This document shows positions 5,415 to 6,550 of a stretch of 6,550 nt of DNA, in pieces. Source of the stretch: Flavobacteriales bacterium (GTDB lineage: Bacteria > Bacteroidota > Bacteroidia > Flavobacteriales_D > Parvicellaceae). How positions within the stretch are numbered: position 1 is the first letter of the stretch; each line of letters starts with the position of its first letter. A program made the translations under genes and the position numbers. The stretch covers positions 1-6,550 of the forward strand of contig WFNC01000440.1 in NCBI GenBank assembly GCA_015488785.1, read 5' to 3'. Under the pieces are notes generated by a model. It did not search any database and had not been told where the DNA came from. It worked only from the letters and a program-made list of their open reading frames with translations.

Positions 5415-6365
5415 CTATCCTTCTTTAGCAGCTAAATACCTTTCAGCATCTAAAGCAGCCATGCAACCAGTTCCTGCAGCAGTAATCGCTTGTTTATAAA
5501 CGTGGTCAGCAGCATCTCCAGCTACAAAAACCCCCTCTACATTTGTTTTTGAAGTACCAGGAATATTTTTTATATATCCATTGTCTTCCAATTCAACATA
5601 GTCTTTAAATATTTCTGTATTCGGGTTGTGACCAATCGCAATAAAAGCCCCCGTTACTTCAATATCTTCAGTACTATTTGTTTTGTTGTTTTTAATTCTA
5701 CAACCAGTTACAACATTACCGTCTCCCAAAACTTCATCAATTTCAGAGTTGTAACGAACATCAATTTTTTCGTTTGCCAATACTCTTGCTTCCATTATTT
5801 TAGAAGCTTTAAAATGATCTTTTCTAATTAGCATCGTCACTTTACTACAAATGTTAGCTAAATAAGAAGCTTCTTCACAAGCAGAATCTCCAGCACCAAC
5901 AATAAGAACATCTTGATTTCTATAAAAGAAGCCATCACAAACAGCACAAGCAGAAACTCCACCTCCGTTTTTTAAATAATGTTGTTCCGATTCCAAACCT
6001 AAATAGCGAGCAGAAGCTCCTGTCGAAATAATAATCGTATCGGCATGAATTTCTTTCGCTCCATCAATCCAAGCTTTATGTACAGAACCCGAAAAATCAA
6101 CTTTAGTTACTAATCCAAAACGAATGTCAGCATCAAACCTTTTGGCTTGATTTTCTAGTTGAGTCATCATTTCTGTTCCATTCACACCTTCTGGGTAACC
6201 AGGAAAGTTATCTACTTCTGTAGTGGTAGTCAATTGTCCACCAGGTTGTATTCCTTGATATAAAACAGGAGCCATGTTTGCTCTTGCTGCGTATATGGCA
6301 GCTGTATATCCAGCAGGTCCTGAACCTATAATTAAACATTTTACTTTTTCTATTTCTTCTGACAT
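5415..6365 (-). CDS. trxB: Thioredoxin-disulfide reductase
   Basis: This cytoplasmic FAD enzyme uses NADPH to reduce thioredoxin. At 316 residues it matches the usual low-molecular-weight bacterial enzyme (about 320). The FAD-binding GSGPAGYTAAIYAARA starts at residue 14, and PGGQLTTTTEVDNFPG follows (41-56). The redox-active pair is in CAVC (140-143), followed by DG. The NADPH-binding GAGDSACEEA is at 157-166, with the phosphate-side RKDHFKAS segment at 181-188. The closing FAD motif GVFVAGDAAD is at 278-287, then YKQAITAAGTGCMAA (290-304). All key residues are present, so the enzyme should be active. The ATG at 6365 gives the expected short N-terminus before the FAD motif. Transcription appears to be monocistronic, with a -7 box about 40 bases upstream and the hairpin terminator just downstream. 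No thioredoxin gene is in the window. Confidence 0.97.
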   Translation of the reverse strand: MSEEIEKVKCLIIGSGPAGYTAAIYAARANMAPVLYQGIQPGGQLTTTTEVDNFPGYPEGVNGTEMMTQLENQAKRFDADIRFGLVTKVDFSGSVHKAWIDGAKEIHADTIIISTGASARYLGLESEQHYLKNGGGVSACAVCDGFFYRNQDVLIVGAGDSACEEASYLANICSKVTMLIRKDHFKASKIMEARVLANEKIDVRYNSEIDEVLGDGNVVTGCRIKNNKTNSTEDIEVTGAFIAIGHNPNTEIFKDYVELEDNGYIKNIPGTSKTNVEGVFVAGDAADHVYKQAITAAGTGCMAALDAERYLAAKEG

Positions 6366-6405
6366 TTATATATTGTTTTAGTAAAAATTAAAATCTATTT
6401 TTAAA

Positions 6406-6413
6406 CAAAGATA
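6406..6413 (-). promoter_or_regulatory. -7 promoter box for trxB
   Basis: The minus strand reads TATCTTTG, an exact TAnnTTTG match, which would start transcription near 6399 and give a leader of about 34 nt. No clear TTG stands at the -33 distance, so the upstream element is weak or degenerate. Confidence 0.55.
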
Positions 6414-6506
6414 TAAAATTTCTAAACTATTATCTGAATTCTTAAAAAAGCAAATCTTATTTTTTGTTAAATAGTTAAGAAAGTACTTTTTATATTAAAA
6501 AAAGAA

Positions 6507-6514
6507 TATTTTTG
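6507..6514 (+). promoter_or_regulatory. Candidate -7 box for a rightward gene beyond the window
   Basis: TATTTTTG on the plus strand is an exact TAnnTTTG match and faces away from trxB. No start codon follows before the window ends at 6550, so any gene it serves lies outside. A -33 TTG at the standard distance is not visible. Confidence 0.35.
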
Positions 6515-6550
6515 TAGATTCAATTAAATATTTTTCATAAAAAAAATACA

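Noticed and set aside
5628..5831. 67-codon plus-strand open frame inside trxB
   Set aside because: It is antisense to the conserved trxB sequence and is rich in Phe, Asn and Ser, as expected for a shadow frame.
922..6470. TTGTTAA/TTAACAA recurring at 922-940, in the terminator loop near 3992, and at 6464-6470 as a possible regulon site
   Set aside because: In such AT-rich DNA a handful of copies of this 7-mer in 6.5 kb is expected by chance, and one is plainly part of a terminator. Only the paired, promoter-overlapping copy at 922-940 was kept.
1..6550. CRISPR arrays, tRNA or rRNA genes, toxin-antitoxin pairs, phage or defence genes
   Set aside because: No regularly spaced repeats, cloverleaf-like segments or characteristic proteins were seen on either strand. 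The intact genes are housekeeping or envelope types.

Overview
The window looks like ordinary chromosome of a member of the Bacteroidota, most likely a flavobacterium (order Flavobacteriales). The evidence is the strongly AT-rich sequence, a secreted protein with a C-terminal type IX secretion (T9SS) sorting domain, a stand-alone carboxypeptidase-like regulatory domain protein, several matches to the Bacteroidota -7 promoter box TAnnTTTG, and A-rich leaders in place of Shine-Dalgarno sites. The genus cannot be settled from this sequence alone.

Layout from left to right. Positions 1-833 (minus) are the N-terminal 277 codons of a RecQ-family DNA helicase cut by the window edge. Positions 834-1301 are a non-coding divergent region with promoter boxes for both flanking genes, several small inverted repeats and a possible startless gene scrap. 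Positions 1302-3164 (plus) encode a 620-residue T9SS cargo protein, closed by a strong hairpin terminator. Positions 3355-3981 (plus) encode a small exported protein with a carboxypeptidase-like regulatory domain. It converges on a lipoprotein gene at 4028-4990 (minus), and the two share a bidirectional terminator. Positions 4991-5414 hold no intact gene. They contain a 153-bp structure with inverted-repeat ends (5047-5199), directly followed by a decayed C-terminal scrap of what looks like an RND-efflux periplasmic adaptor gene (5178-5342, plus) and another two-way terminator. Positions 5415-6365 (minus) encode thioredoxin reductase (trxB). The last 185 bases hold its promoter and, probably, a promoter for a rightward gene beyond the edge.

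The genes do not form one pathway. RecQ (DNA repair) and TrxB (thiol redox balance) are housekeeping genes; the three between them encode envelope or secreted proteins, each apparently its own transcription unit. I see no CRISPR array, RNA gene, intact insertion sequence, phage gene, toxin-antitoxin pair or defence system. The part most worth a second look is 5040-5345, where a MITE-like inverted-repeat structure abuts an efflux-adaptor pseudogene.
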